Origin: Lepraria neglecta
Taxonomy: Eukaryota; Ascomycota; Lecanoromycetes; Lecanorales; Stereocaulaceae
DNA: 64,000 bases
Direction: 5' to 3'
NCBI GenBank assembly: GCA_033220425.1
Contig: CM065649.1
Span: forward strand, 2,604,001 to 2,668,000
The notes beneath the pieces are model-generated. The model was given only the letters and a program-made list of their open reading frames with translations, searched no databases and had not been told where the DNA came from. Below are positions 1 through 11,936 of this stretch, one piece after another. Both the position numbers and the translations under genes were made by a program. Each line of letters begins with the position of its first letter. The stretch's first letter is position 1.

Positions 1-1316
1 CATTCATCCCACCTATTAAGGTCTCGGAGAGGAAGTTTCGTGGATCGCTGGACGGTCCATGGAATGCTGGTTATGGTATTGTACCTCAGCGGACTTTCGT
101 TGATTTGAGTGTCCACAATTTTTGAGTCTTTACGTTCTAACTTCAACTTTCTTGCGAAAGCTATTTCAATTCGAAAATCCATGTTTTATTAAGCGATGTT
201 ATCCACGGCGGCGTTCTGAGAGGGTTGTATGATGTGATGAGTGTTTCGATACAGGTGTGATTTCGGAGTTTTATGGGATGGAGAAAATGTGATACCCTGT
301 GCAGATAGCTTTAGCAGAATGATGATAGCAATACATTGAAGGTTTTACCGCAAGACCCGCCTCCATTATCAGGTTAGATTGTATGATAGGTCCTGCGCAT
401 GACGTAAAACTGCTCAATCGTTTCTCCTTTAGTGATGAGATTATGGAAATGGGAGGAATGGAGGTATCATTCTGATGAAGTGGGAGTGGTAAGCATTGCA
501 AGACGCTGTCGATGCTTTATTCACGCATTGCAAGTCGCATGCTTTATTGCTATCATTCACTGTCTACCTCTCGCTCGGTGAATACTTGTCTGCTCGACGC
601 TCAACATTATAAAGCTAGGCTCAATCATCTTCCGTCCTTCGTAGACACGGACCCTCTCAAACCCCTTTCCCCTACGAAAACCCGCCACATTTGCCTTTTC
701 TCAGACGCTTTCTTAAACCACTTCCAATCTCAGCTTCCTTTCCAAAGGCTTGCTCCCTGGCTACTCTTCTCGGGAGATAGCTCCATCTCTTATTTCTCGA
801 TGTCTATGAGGGTTCCCCACTGAGATTCTGAATCAACTTTGTTTGTGACCGTTATTCTCGGAGAGCAGCTTTGCCTCCCGTTATATCAGTCTCAGTACAC
901 TTTCTATCAGACTTCTCTGTCGGAATCACCAGATTGACTCAGTCACTCCTCTCCGAAACCATTACCTTTCGTAACTCCATCTCACAACCAGCTTGCCAGA
1001 ACAACCCCTTCGGATCTGGGTTAGCTGACCCTCTCCCACTGAATCTGAGGTCACAATCAAACCTACCTAATCAACTGAAGTGAATTGAGATATGTGATCG
1101 CCTCACCCAAATAAGATTCTACGCTTCACTTTATGGTCTCGAAAATCCACGCCGAGGAATTATTACTTCAGCTGCCTTTCTCGGCCTTATCCTTCCTGTC
1201 ATCCAGAATACCACCCGATCACCCAAATCTAGACATCATCCAACCACGAAGTCTTACAACAACCAAGAACCAGCACGTTTCTACGGCTCTTAAATTGTTC
1301 ACAAGCGACATCGAAG
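1..1316. other. 5' flank, no supported gene
   Basis: I see no coding exon here. Open frames are short, lack start context and do not resemble known proteins. The stretch around 870-1300 lies directly upstream of the first zinc-knuckle family copy and could hold its promoter or 5' leader. Confidence 0.4.
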
Positions 1317-2525
1317 ATGGCAAACTCCGATGAAGACGGAGTGCATAAACGTTCAGTCCAACAGTGGAACGAGTTGATGGCCCTTAGACAAACCGTTGTG
1401 GAGGACACCTCATTTCTAGCCGGAATCGATTACGACATTTCAAAGGCCTTTGATCCAAAAGCCTAGGACCATATTGGCAAGCGCATTGGCGTGGCAAAAG
1501 AGTTACAAATTATCAAAAGACAGATGGAAGACTTGGGCATAGACGTTACAAATGTCAAGCTTTCTATCGTGAACCTTTTCGGATGGCAAGCGCAACAGAG
1601 GCTCGAGGAGAAAATTGAAAAATACAGGGAAGTAATGGAAATGAGGGAGCGAATGATAGACTTGGGCATCAACGCGACTGATATCGATAAAGCTATTGCC
1701 AATATATTCAAGGTACCGTTCTATTTACTTAAGGTTCATTCGGGACAAGCTAACTCACAATCTACAGAAGCCAGTCACGACACAGAACCTCGCCTGCCCT
1801 ACTCCCGCTACTATCAACATCAGAGGCAAGTATTGCGAATTGTGCGGCCTTCCCCATCTTGACGGTGCTCAGAGCTGTCCTCATTTTGCTTCGATTCAGC
1901 GGCCCCGTGGAATGCATGAAGCGGTCAAGCAGAGCCCGGAGCCAGAGCTAATCAAGGATGAGGCGATGAAGAAGGTCACGGGCATCATGGGGGATCTAAC
2001 TCGCCGCAGATCGAGGAAGGAGCAAGCGAGAGCGGCCGAGAATGCTCGAGCTACATACATGAGCTCGTCTTTGAAGAAGAGGGCCGCTTCTCCCGAGGGG
2101 CCCACAAGATTTGTTTCAACGCAACGAGCCGCTGAACGCGCAAACAACCCAGCCCTTGCGTTCTGGCCCAAGGCCCTTACTTCTCACTGGAGGATACCTT
2201 TGCAAAGCATTCATGCAGCAGATATCTTCATTGGACCTCGTAATCTACATTTCTGAGTGGATCTTACTACACAGATGCTTTTCGTCGACCTCAATGAGAG
2301 CTATGTGGACAAAATCTCTGTCACGGTGTGCGCCCCTCTCAACTGCAGCTCTCACCTCGGTCTATACGCCGAGCCATAAGATCAAGGTTTGGAAAGAGAA
2401 TCCGCTTTGTCCTGGACGACGAGCAGGTCGTTGACATCGAATTTATCCGTGCCTCTGGTTACTCAGATCTACGGGGCCAACTGCAGCAGCTCGGCGACAT
2501 CACGGTAGAAACTGTAGAAAAGTGA
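1317..2525 (+). pseudogene. Zinc-knuckle/heptad family, copy A (decayed)
   Basis: Family not recognised with certainty. The frame from the ATG at 1317 carries two repeats of about 26 residues with the pattern (M/R)xxLGI(D/N)xxxVDxxI, for example MEDLGIDV and MIDLGINATDIDKAI. An intron (about 1713-1767, branch GCTAAC) joins this to a second exon holding a zinc knuckle, C-x2-C-x3-H-x5-C (CELCGLPHLDGAQSCPH), followed by a basic helical stretch. Zinc knuckles of this shape occur at the C-terminus of Mit1/CHD-like chromatin remodellers; that link is only a guess. A TAG at 1464-1466 interrupts the first exon, and past 2256 the frame changes to a piece containing RIRFVLDDEQVVDIEF, so the copy is probably dead. 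A second copy lies 1 kb downstream on the same strand. Confidence 0.5.
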
Positions 2526-3461
2526 GAGGTCCCGTCCTTGCTACTCTGGAGAGCACAGCTTTCTGAAAAATATTTTAGGAAGCAGATTGATAGGATATTT
2601 GCCCAGAATATGCCCTGCCAGATCTCGTCTTGCACTCATGAGAAGGGCGAACAGGTATGGCACTGTGACATTCCGGAGTAGACGGACTAAGAAATACTTT
2701 ATCAATGGGTATGGGCGAACCCTTGAAGGTAGGGTCAGACTTCGTGCAGAACTTGTACATTAAGATAGATACGTAGATGCCAAGGCAGCTTGGTAGGCAT
2801 CTTCATATCTCCGAATACCATGTACTCATTTTCAACTATGCTCAGAACCTTCAAGTCAGGGACTCCAGCTGAGCGTATACAAAGAGACCTGATATTATTC
2901 ACACGTTGAAATTCACACGTCTGAATACTCTTGTGCATGCTCTGTCACTTTCGATGGGTTCTTAAGTACTGATTTTCATAAAATAATGCCCTTCCCTCTT
3001 TCATACTTCCTCAACGCAGTTGATACCTCTACAAGTTGTTCTCCTTGCAACAAGCGTGCTGTTTCTTCCTACAACGTATTGAAACTCGCCGGATCGCCAC
3101 GAGAGTATGTTCTGACCGTCTGACGGACATTCCACTTGGTCTTGAACTAGGACGGGAAATAGCCTTAGATTCTCACCTTCAATCTCATAAGGACTTTCTG
3201 GGAAGACTTGTCATCGAATTCAGCAAATCACCTCCCTCGCTCCTTCCTTCGACACTGCTTTATCACACAATCACATCTTTAATTCAGCTCATTAGGACTG
3301 CTCTCTCAATCTCTCCGAAAGATTCCATCACGCCATCACTCCAGCTCCACAATCCAGGCCCATTTGGGGTTCTCACTTCGCTATCATCAACATCTCTTTT
3401 ACAACCTAGTCAAAGCCAGCAACTTCTTACTGCCTGGTTCTATCTTTGTTTCAAGTTCGAA
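2526..3461. other. Intergenic between the two zinc-knuckle copies
   Basis: No convincing exon. The plus-strand open frame at 3036-3509 runs into the start of copy B in another frame and looks like promoter or leader sequence. Confidence 0.35.
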
Positions 3462-4443
3462 ATGGCAGATACCACAAATAGCCAGGCTCACGACATTTCC
3501 GTCAAATGATTCAATGAGTTAATGGGAATAAGGGATCGGATGACGGCGCTTGGCATCGATACTTCTGTCGTCGACGAGGTAATTAGCAGTATCGTCAAGG
3601 TATTTGTTCCCATGTTCTATTGACTGATGAGTCTATGTTCACATTATGAAGACGCCTCTTGAAGGCCGGGAGCCTGTCAATTCCTCAGCAAATCTAGCCC
3701 CACCCTCAATCCGATTATGCATGGCGTGGCGCCTTGTCCATTCCCTCGCAGCAGGTTGCCCAAAGTGTGGCTCTATAAATGAGTCCTAAATCTAAAGTGA
3801 AGCCATCAAGCGGAGCTGGAAAATAAGGAAGGCCAAGAGAGCCGCCCAGAAAAAGGGTGTTCGTAGTGTCAAGCAGCGAAAAAGAGGCAAGAAAGCTCAA
3901 GTAAGAGCAGCTCGAGATGGCCAGCCTCAAAATACATCTACTATGTCACGACAGAGTCGTGCCTCTTCGGCAAGATAGATGCAACGCCCTGCGTCAACGC
4001 GGCAGATCGAAGAAGCGATGGTGATATCGTCGTATTTTCTAAGCCGTTGGCACGTGCCCTTCCGGAAGATAAACATGGCCGGCTCAGTCCACAATGCTAT
4101 AAGCGAAGAGTCCGCCTCGTTTTGTTGAGCGAGGAGGACAAGCGCAAGAATGCTGATGTTCGAATTCGACACCATGTCGCAATTCAACTTCTTGCTTGAT
4201 ATGATCCCAGAAATGAGAGGCGTGCCGCTTCACAGGACGGATGAGTATGTTCGCCTGTTCGACCCCAATGTTGCAGAAGAAGCTGACCATCAAACGTTAG
4301 GGACTGGGTGGATGAGATGCTGGGAGAGAACGTGCCCCTGGATAGATTTTCATGATCTGGCTCCAGCCTGGGCTAGCACGATATTTAAGGGAGATGCAGA
4401 GATGGAAAGAATGAAGCTCGCGCAGATTGAAGAGGAAGAATAA
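3462..4443 (+). pseudogene. Zinc-knuckle/heptad family, copy B (decayed)
   Basis: Tandem paralogue of copy A. From the ATG at 3462 the frame gives MADTTNSQ, then a TGA at about 3507, then the family repeat NELMGIRDRMTALGID...VDEVISSIVK and a GT donor. After the intron the zinc knuckle is recognisable but damaged: the order C-x2-W-x3-H-x5-C keeps the spacing of copy A with Trp at the second Cys. Further on a segment (KRRVRLVLLSEEDKRK, near 4100) parallels RIRFVLDDEQ of copy A. Several frame changes separate these pieces, so it is not expected to encode the full protein. The last open piece (4150-4443) is acidic at its end (EEEE). Confidence 0.45.
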
Positions 4444-4848
4444 ATAGTCATCGTGTTACTTTTTCAGGGAAAGCATATGGGAGATCCAACTTAAACGACA
4501 TTTTGAGCGATTCTGATCATACGTTCGATCTGGCTATATCTACCACTCAATGCAAACACTCTCATATCAAGAAGACTGTGAGACTTGAAATTCACTGTGT
4601 ATGGGAGACTTCTTCGACTTCCAGACTAGGAAAGAAGCGTGGGGCCTCGGGGTTCAAGCCCTTCATAAGGCTGAGCTATCCCGCTTTTTAGCGTCAGATC
4701 CGGTTGTTGTCATCCTGCAGCCTTGGACAAACTTTGTGATCGTCGGCCAACACACAGAAGCACGCAGAGACAAGGCTACTCCACTTAAGATTCTATCCCA
4801 GAGGTTGACACCGGAATCAAGCGAGAGATTTGGAGCTCAAGAATCACA

Positions 4849-5979
4849 ATGCCGGACATCGATTCCCTTCCACCCTCCTACTCACCCCCACACATCCATG
4901 GCAATGGCTCTGACAACCATCACTCACCCTCACCAAGAGCCTCATCCTCCTCCCTCGCAGCAGCAGCAACCATCAACGCAGGCATCCAGCATGAGGATTC
5001 TCGTCGCTCTTCCATCGCCTCTAACCGTGGCCGCCCGTCTCCACAGATTGGGCACGGTGAGCGTAGACGATCAAACGCTTTCCTCAGCTCCCATGACCCT
5101 GCTCTCCCTGGACCTGGCGAACTTCAGACTGGAGATCTACGCTCGCCTACAACTATGAGCTTTCCGTTTCGTACCGCTAGCCCTCACGGCCTTGGATCAC
5201 CCATTCTCGGACCCCATCACCGCGATCGCGCACCGAGCCTGGGGGAGCTCCACCAGGAGTTGGAAGCCGAACAGGAAGCCCAAGTGGTATGCCCTGCCCA
5301 CAGATCTATAATCTCTGCTTCATGGCGCTTACCAAGCTCGCTCCTTCAGAATCGGCTGTTGGAAATGATCCGTCACCAGCAAGCCCAACTTACTGCCATC
5401 CAAAACCAACAGAACTATATGCCGTCCAGCAGCTCCGCAGCCGTCGATGACCACACTCCCCCCTCCGAGCGCTCCTCTTCCTACCCGTACCCAGCAGCAG
5501 CAAACCCAGTATCTGCTCCGCTCCCCATCACCCACCCTCGTACGCGTTCACCCACCGCGCGTCCCTCCCTCCCGCTTTCGGGTCAGTCTTCGCGTCGCTC
5601 AAGGACACCCAGTCGCACTGCATCACCTGCTTTACGTCCTGTTTCCGCTGGTCTGCAGGCACAAGGTGATGGATGGTTTGGAGAGCGCTCCTCGATGCTG
5701 GATGACAGCGCGTTCTACCAAGCTGAAACCCAGATGTTGACGCGAGAGAATCAAATGCTGAGGGCGAGGATCAGAGAACTAGGTACGTGATTTCAAGCTT
5801 TTGCAAGGCAATATCCTGACTTTGAGACAGAACGCCAGCTCAGCGATCTCAACCCCGCTGCCACCAACAGCCCACCAATCTCATCGAACCTGGCAGCTCC
5901 TCCAGTTGAGGCAGAGGCGAACGGCAGTGAGGCGGCTACGGGGAGCCATAATGGTGAATTGGAAGAGAAGGAGGACTGA
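4849..5979 (+). CDS. Ser/Pro-rich protein with C-terminal coiled coil
   Basis: Predicted 339 residues from three exons: 4849-5286, 5350-5782 and 5831-5979. Both introns have GT-AG ends and the junctions keep frame; intron 1 is 63 nt (a multiple of three and itself open), so retention is possible. Residues 1-130 are low-complexity Ser/Pro/His. Around 130-165 a helix runs through LGELHQELEAEQEAQV and NRLLEMIRHQQAQL. A second Ser/Thr/Pro-rich stretch follows. Near 275-305 a short leucine-zipper-like coil (MLTRENQMLRARIRELERQL) ends in an Ala/Glu-rich tail. I do not recognise a named family; this architecture is common in conserved fungal proteins of unknown function. It lies upstream of, and in the same direction as, the FHA gene. 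Confidence 0.75.
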
Positions 5980-6618
5980 AGGAGATTGTAGGGCTTGAAG
6001 GAAAGAGATCATAAAATCAAGGCTTTTCTTTAGCGACTACTTTATGAGTATTACACTTGCGAGCGCACCGCTCAGGCTACGATACCAAATATCATGAGGC
6101 CTGAGGCGAAGGCAGGATAATGAGACGAGAGAATAATACGAGACGAGGAACAAGATGGCATAGCATTTTATACCCCAACCAAGCCTTTAGACAGCAGGCT
6201 TCGCAGCCAGACATTTCGGCAGGTTGCACTTGAATAGATCACGACTAATTCCAAATCATTGCAACTCCAAATTTCTTTCTGATTACTGTGTTGAATACAA
6301 GTAGTACACGGCAAACGAAATGATACAGATATCGGGATATGTGGGGTAGAAACGCGGTGCACGCGCTGGAGTAGTAGTGGAGCGGCGCCAACTCAAAACG
6401 AGAAAAGACATGACCGTGTCCGTGACCTCCTCCTCTCCAACCACCACACTCTTCAGTTTTCGTACTGACAGCCTTTACCATACCTAAGTTTAATTGCTTG
6501 TGCTCTCAATTAATCATGTCTTGATGCCCTCTGATGTACGTGCAGCCATCCTGACCCTAATATCAAAGGAGGGATTTTTCTCGCGTCCTTGCATGAACAC
6601 CCTAGACATAAAAGAAGA

Positions 6619-8252
6619 ATGGGCTCCTCTCCCGACCATGTCCCTCTCCCAGTCTCCCCTGTTGCTGGCGTGAAGCGTCCAGCTCCTTCTCTACTACCAG
6701 CCTTCGAGCCCTCGTCGTCACCACAGTTACCTCGACCTATCAAACGCCTCGCCCACGCGTCGCCGTCCAAGGCATTTAGAGAGCGTTCGTACCCTACGCC
6801 AGTACCAACTTCCTCTACTCTCATACCTTCGACCTCACCGCCTCGACTGCCAGGAACGCGTCGTCCAGGCTTACAACGTACACTCTCCGCCTTCTCGGAG
6901 CGGGCTCCACTAGCAACCGTACCATCAATCGAACTCTCCGGCCATGGAGAACCAACACTCATGGGCCGATCAAGCAATTCCTCCCACTACCAGCTCTCTA
7001 CCAACAAGCTAATCTCACGAATCCATGTCCGAGCAATCTACATCCCCGCAGACCCTCCAGCGTCCGCAAAAGTGAAAGTCGAATGTATGGGTTGGAATGG
7101 TGTCAAAGTGCATTGTCAGGGAAAACCATTCGAGCTGGGGAAGGGAGATACGTTCACGTCTGAGACTGAGGGTGCGGATATTATGGTTGATGTGCAGGAT
7201 GCGAGGGTGTTGTTGACTTGGCCTATGCATGAGAATAAGATCTCTACGCCTACCGATACGGATTTGAGTTGGGATTCGGAAAATTCTCCTCAGCGTGCTG
7301 CCACGGCTGCTGCACTTAATCGACCTCCGTATACGAGTCCGTTGAGACAGCAAGCTAGGTTGCAGTCGCCTGTCTCGCCATCGCCTGCTGTTCAGGCTAC
7401 TCATGTTCCTGTTGGTCCATCTACTGGATATGGTTCGTCTAATCCGCCAATACCGGTACCGGTCCAGGTCTACGAAGACGAGCCTTCAGAGGAAGGCCAG
7501 CAAGGCTCACCAAAGGCAACTCAATCAACACAATTCGCGTCTCAGCCTCTTGGCAACGCGTTACAAGAAATACAATCCAGCCCTCTCCAGGACTTCTCAG
7601 ACAACGACGAAGAAAACGACCCTATCATCACCTCTTTCGGCCCCTTCGGCGCCAATCTTGGTGCCCGCATGGAATCATTCACCACAAATGCCTCCCCACT
7701 CCGTCATCCCCTTGAACCGCTCAAAGAAGAGAGCATATCACCTCAACGCGGTGGCCAAGTAGGTATATCACCCAAGCGTCGCCGGCACAATCAAGACCGT
7801 GACGTATCCGACTCTTTCCAAAACCAGCAGCAGCAGGAAGCAGAGAAGAATCCTATTACAAACCACGTAATCAGCCAACTCGCCTACTCACGTCTCTCAT
7901 CGACACCCCTCTCAACTATCCTTCAGAGTCTACCCGCTCATCTCAAAGCACAGCTGGATAGCGATCGATTGAGATCCCTGCTCGACTGCATACAGTGTGT
8001 GGGAGAGGTACCTCGCGAAGGCAAGGACGCCGCGGGGAAGCAGCTGGAGAGCGAGTATTATTATATTCCGGAGGGGGATGCGGACGAGGGGAGAAGGGAG
8101 ACGGTGGAGGGACTGGGGGGAAGAGGGTTGAGGAATTGTCGGAAGAGTCATAAGGTATGTTTGTCCTGTTGTTTCTTGAGTAGTGACAAGGGCGTTTGGA
8201 AGGAGAGACACTGATGAGTGAGCAGCAATACTTCTGGCGTAAGCCGAAGTAA
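6619..8252 (+). CDS. FHA-domain protein, Tos4/Plm2-like
   Basis: Predicted 520 residues from exons 6619-8154 and 8226-8252 (71-nt intron). I chose the ATG at 6619 (MGSSPDHV); the frame is open upstream only from a TTG. Residues 1-110 are Ser/Pro-rich. Residues about 112-200 form an FHA domain: the GRSSNSSHYQLSTNKLISRIH stretch carries the GR, S and SRxH signature that binds phosphothreonine. A long disordered part with SP/TP sites follows, typical of CDK targets. The C-terminus ends in RKSHK plus the second-exon peptide QYFWRKPK, a tail I associate with Tos4/Plm2 homologues, which are chromatin-bound factors of the G1/S and replication-checkpoint programme. The FHA call is secure; the Tos4 assignment is inference. 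Confidence 0.8.
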
Positions 8253-9162
8253 TCCTAAGTGTTCAAATTTCAGGTCAAGGAGCGTGATCGATACCAAAAA
8301 CGGCAGAAGAGACCTCGTAAGAGAGTCAATTACAGCCATGCTGCTCAAAATTTTCATTCTATTGTCCAAAGTCCTTGAAGGACTATAAGATACCATTTGT
8401 TGCCTACGTCGACTCAGGATACCTTTGTACGGCCGTGTTGCTTGCCTCAGGATACCATGCTAGCGTGCATAGCGAGGAGCATTGATTGTTCGGATTCTTT
8501 TCTTTCGTGCATGGTATAAGCATGGTCAGAGAGGAGTGGAGGGGGGGTTGCATGCTGACAGTGAGAGATATACCAGAGAGCGGAGATGGGTCAGGATAGA
8601 GAGGAACAATGAAACCAAGATCAACCAGTCAACAGAATCCCTCGTATCAGTATTGCCAAATGACTCTTTAAGTAGGCTTCTATATACTCGTATCGGTGCA
8701 TAACAGGCTTGCCATGCAAAGCAATCTGAAATCTACAAAAACCAGACATCCGAAGCAAATTCCATTTCTGCCCAGCTATCCGTTTTTTTCCCTTCCACAA
8801 GACAAGTTTGTCAAGAAGCAACTCCCTAATCGATTGACTCATTGAAATAATTTCGTAGGCAAAATGCACCTTGCCATATGTTTTATATATGCTATCGTGT
8901 TGAGCAAGCAAGAGAGAAGATCGATCAATCTAAGCTATTCCAGCTGCCAACTGTATGAATGTCTCCCCAAAGATGAAGCCCGTCATAGAGATGGAGTGCA
9001 TTGAGTCTCTCGCTTTCAATCAGACCTGCTGCTATGAGGAGAAAGGTGGAATGTTAGTCCCTCATGAAACATGCTGCTCGTATTCCTGTCATGCTTTTCT
9101 CCTAAACCGTATGTACACAAGAAGTCCAAACCTCATCCATGCATGAAACCCATCGTGAAAGC
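8253..9162. other. Convergent intergenic region
   Basis: Lies between the 3' ends of the FHA gene (plus) and the thiolase (minus). No exon, repeat or RNA gene seen; presumably two 3' UTRs and terminator sequence. Confidence 0.4.
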
Positions 9163-10572
9163 TCACATTTGCTCATTAACAAACAACCCCGCCATCCCCT
9201 GCCCAGTGCCAATACACATACTCGTCAGCAAAATCTTCTTCTTCTGCCTTCTGCACTCGCTCAGTCCAGTACAAATCTGCCTTGCGCCCGTAGCACCCAA
9301 TGGATGGCCCAATGCAATTGCTCCACCTCTTACATTCAATTTCGAGGGGTCGATCTTCAGCACGTTAGTGCAGTAGACGGCCATTGAGGCGAATGCTTCG
9401 TTGATTTCAATCAGGTCGATGTCTTTATGGAGATCTAGGTTGAATTTTCCAAGGAGCTTGGGGATGGCGAGGGAAGGGCCAATGCCCATTATCCTGGGAG
9501 CGACACCGGCGACTGTGACGCCGCAGAATTTGGCGAGGATGGGTTGGCGGAGTTCGAGGGCGCGGGAGCGCTTCATTAGGAGGACGGCGGCCGCTGCGAT
9601 GTAACGTTAGACATGATTCAATGGGGAGAAGGAGGACCACGTACCTCCATCAGTGACCTGGCTCGAGTTCCCTCCAGTGCTTCTATCTCCATATGCTGGG
9701 AACGCAGGGCGGATCTTGCTCAGTGATTCGAATGTGGTACCATATCTTGGTCCCTCATCTTTCGTCAACGTAACCTCCTTCAACTCCCCAGTCTTCGGAT
9801 CCTTAATCTTAGTAGTAAAAGGTACAATCTCATCATCAAACCACCCCGCCTTCTGCGCCCTCTCAGCCCGCTGATAGCTCTCCGCGGCAAATCGATCCTG
9901 AGCTTCCCTACTAATATCGAAATCCTTCCCAACATTCTCACTTGTCTGTCCCATAGGCTGATTGCAATCATTCGCATTTGGGTCTTTTAGGATCTCCTCA
10001 TGGAAGGGTTTGTCGAGGCGGTCGCCCCCTTCGGACATCGATTCAGCGCCAATGGCGACGCCGATGTCGATGTTGCCGGAGATGATTTGGTTGGCTATGT
10101 CTTGGACGGCTTTGAGGCCGGAGGAGCAGAAGCGGTTTACGGAGCTGGCGGCTGCGGTGGTGGGGTAGCCGGCTGCGAGGGAGGCGGCGCGCGCTATGTA
10201 GGCTGCTTTGCCGTTGGAGACCTGGGGTTTGGTTTAAAAAAGCTCAGCAATGCTTGGAAGAGGGGGACTGACATTGCCGAGGCAGACATCCTCCACCATT
10301 TGGGGGTCAATCCTCGACTTCTCGAGAACTTGCTTGAGGAGGGTGTAGACGATGAAGTCGAGTGGAGTGTCTTTGAGGCCGCCTTTGCCGGCTTTTGTTA
10401 GAGGCGTCCGTATGGCGAGCGTGATGACTACATCGTCGGGGTTCTTCTGGGTTCTGTGAAGTGTTTAGCAAGGGCAATGGGGTCGAGGGTGGAAGGCGGT
10501 ATACATTGCAGAGAGCCCGCTCTTGCCGGGAGTGAGGTGGCTGAGGATTGAGTTGAGTCGTTCGGTTGCCAT
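9163..10572 (-). CDS. POT1: Peroxisomal 3-ketoacyl-CoA thiolase
   Basis: Acetyl-CoA C-acyltransferase, last step of peroxisomal beta-oxidation: cleaves 3-ketoacyl-CoA with CoA to acetyl-CoA and a shortened acyl-CoA. Four exons (10505-10572, 10273-10453, 9645-10221, 9163-9593) give 418 residues, the usual length, in one consistent frame. Residues 5-13, RLNSILSHL, match the PTS2 signal (R/K)(L/V/I)x5(H/Q)(L/A) exactly, so import through Pex7 is expected. The acyl-accepting Cys is C115 in VNRFCSSGLKAV. The thiolase signatures NEAFA and GGAIALGHPLGATGAR (catalytic His) and the C-terminal CIGTGQG (base Cys) are all present. Introns are 51 nt each for the first two. Intact. Confidence 0.95.
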
Positions 10573-11321
10573 GTTTGCGAATGAGAGGGATGAAGAAGAT
10601 GCTTGAAAAGGAGAATGGAATTGAATTCCGAGAGACTGTAAAGTCTTACATGGAGGAGAAGACGATGACAAAATACAAAGCCCATCAAGCAGCCGAGGTC
10701 CAACGGGCTTGGCAGCGTCGTTTCGCGCTAGCTTGACCCTAGTTCCTTCGAAATTTTGAGCTCGCTGAGGGACCAACATCATCCATCACTCTTCTCGAAC
10801 TAACAAAGCCTATCATTTGAACTCATCAATGCTCATAGATGTACGTATGACGTACCATTAAAACCTAGAGTGGAGTGTGTTCTTGACCATTGTATGATGT
10901 CCGAATAGAGCTGTCTTCTTCGAACATCTGTGCTACGTACTAAGCTTCCCTAGGCCATGCTAAAGGTAACAAGCTCAATCTTTCAAAGGCCGAGATATCA
11001 ACATATATCATATTGCTGTTGGTCTGAGTGCTCGTTGCTGTCGACCTTGTGCTAGTATACTCAGGGAACCAAGGGACAGCTGAGGCCATCCTCCAGTATT
11101 TGATATCTCGGACCAAAGCCTAGAATTCTGTTTCTGGACAAAACTGCTACCTACTGGTAATAAACATCGATGATAATGCTTCGGATCTTCTCTTTTTCCC
11201 CGTCTCCGGTTGTTCCCTAAGACATACTTTATTTGTCCTACTTTTAGGCATTCAGACTGCTCACAGAAGCCTCACAATGGTACATCCCCCTTACGCAAAC
11301 AAGTTCACGAGCGCCGCATGC
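10573..11321. other. Thiolase promoter region and intergenic DNA
   Basis: Holds the thiolase promoter (minus strand) and the sequence downstream of the hemopexin-like remnant. No exon seen. A short near-palindrome TACGTATGACGTA lies near 10843; no function assigned. Confidence 0.35.
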
Positions 11322-11936
11322 TTAATAGAAGTCTGCCTGGTGCAAAGCTTTCCACGCGTCTTTGATGAAGTCTGGGTCACCGTCAAGGGAGTCGCAGTCC
11401 AAGCCCACAAGCGCCCATTGGTCATTGGAGAAGAAATAAGCTTGTTCATTTTCCCTTTCCGTCTTAAGGATGGCCATGTCAACGGTTGTAAATTTTAAAC
11501 GCGCAAGGGTGGTGAAACGGGTGGCAATGTCCGCGACTGGGTATATGACTTTGTCGGTGACAAGGTCGATGCATACGCATTTTGTCCCAGAGAAGAAGCG
11601 GCGTACGTGTTCCTTTGGAAGAGCCATGGCAGTGCCGCATTGATAGTGTTGAACCCGGCCGCTTCAAGAGTCTTCCACATGCTCGCGAAGTTAAAAGTCG
11701 TGATGACTTTGTCGTTCAATGCAAGCACACCTTAGCCCGCAGAAGAAGTAGGCTTGGTATTTTTCATCTGGGCTTGGGAGGATTGCATTGACCCGTGTAA
11801 TCTCAGCTGCTACCAACGATTTCCACATGTCTTGAATGTTTTTGGCAGTGTGGTAAGAGATTGTATCCATGACGACATCGATACGCACGTAGCGGTCATC
11901 TTTGAAGAAGTAAATTTCATGCGAAGACGTCGGTAA
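11322..11936 (-). pseudogene. Hemopexin-like repeat domain, broken
   Basis: Continues in the same frame as the upstream PBP gene immediately past its TAG. The minus strand encodes hemopexin-type repeats: EIYFFKDDRYVRIDV, then KYQAYFFCGLRCACI, then RRFFSGTKCVCIDLVTDKVI, then QAYFFSNDQWALVGLD, each about 45-50 residues apart with linking helices such as MWKSLVAAEITRVNAI and MWKTLEAAGFNTINAAL. Two shifts of frame divide it (after CACI near 11710, and near 11610 between ALPW and the RRFFSG repeat), so as it stands it cannot give a full four-bladed propeller. The spacing (zero nucleotides from the PBP stop) and the shared frame suggest a former PBP-hemopexin fusion. Hemopexin-like folds in other organisms bind haem, metals or small ligands; the role here is unknown. 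Confidence 0.65.

Noticed and set aside
6510-7404. Antisense frames under the FHA gene
   Set aside because: Arg/Ser-rich mirror frames of a Ser/Pro-rich coding sequence; no start context or motif.
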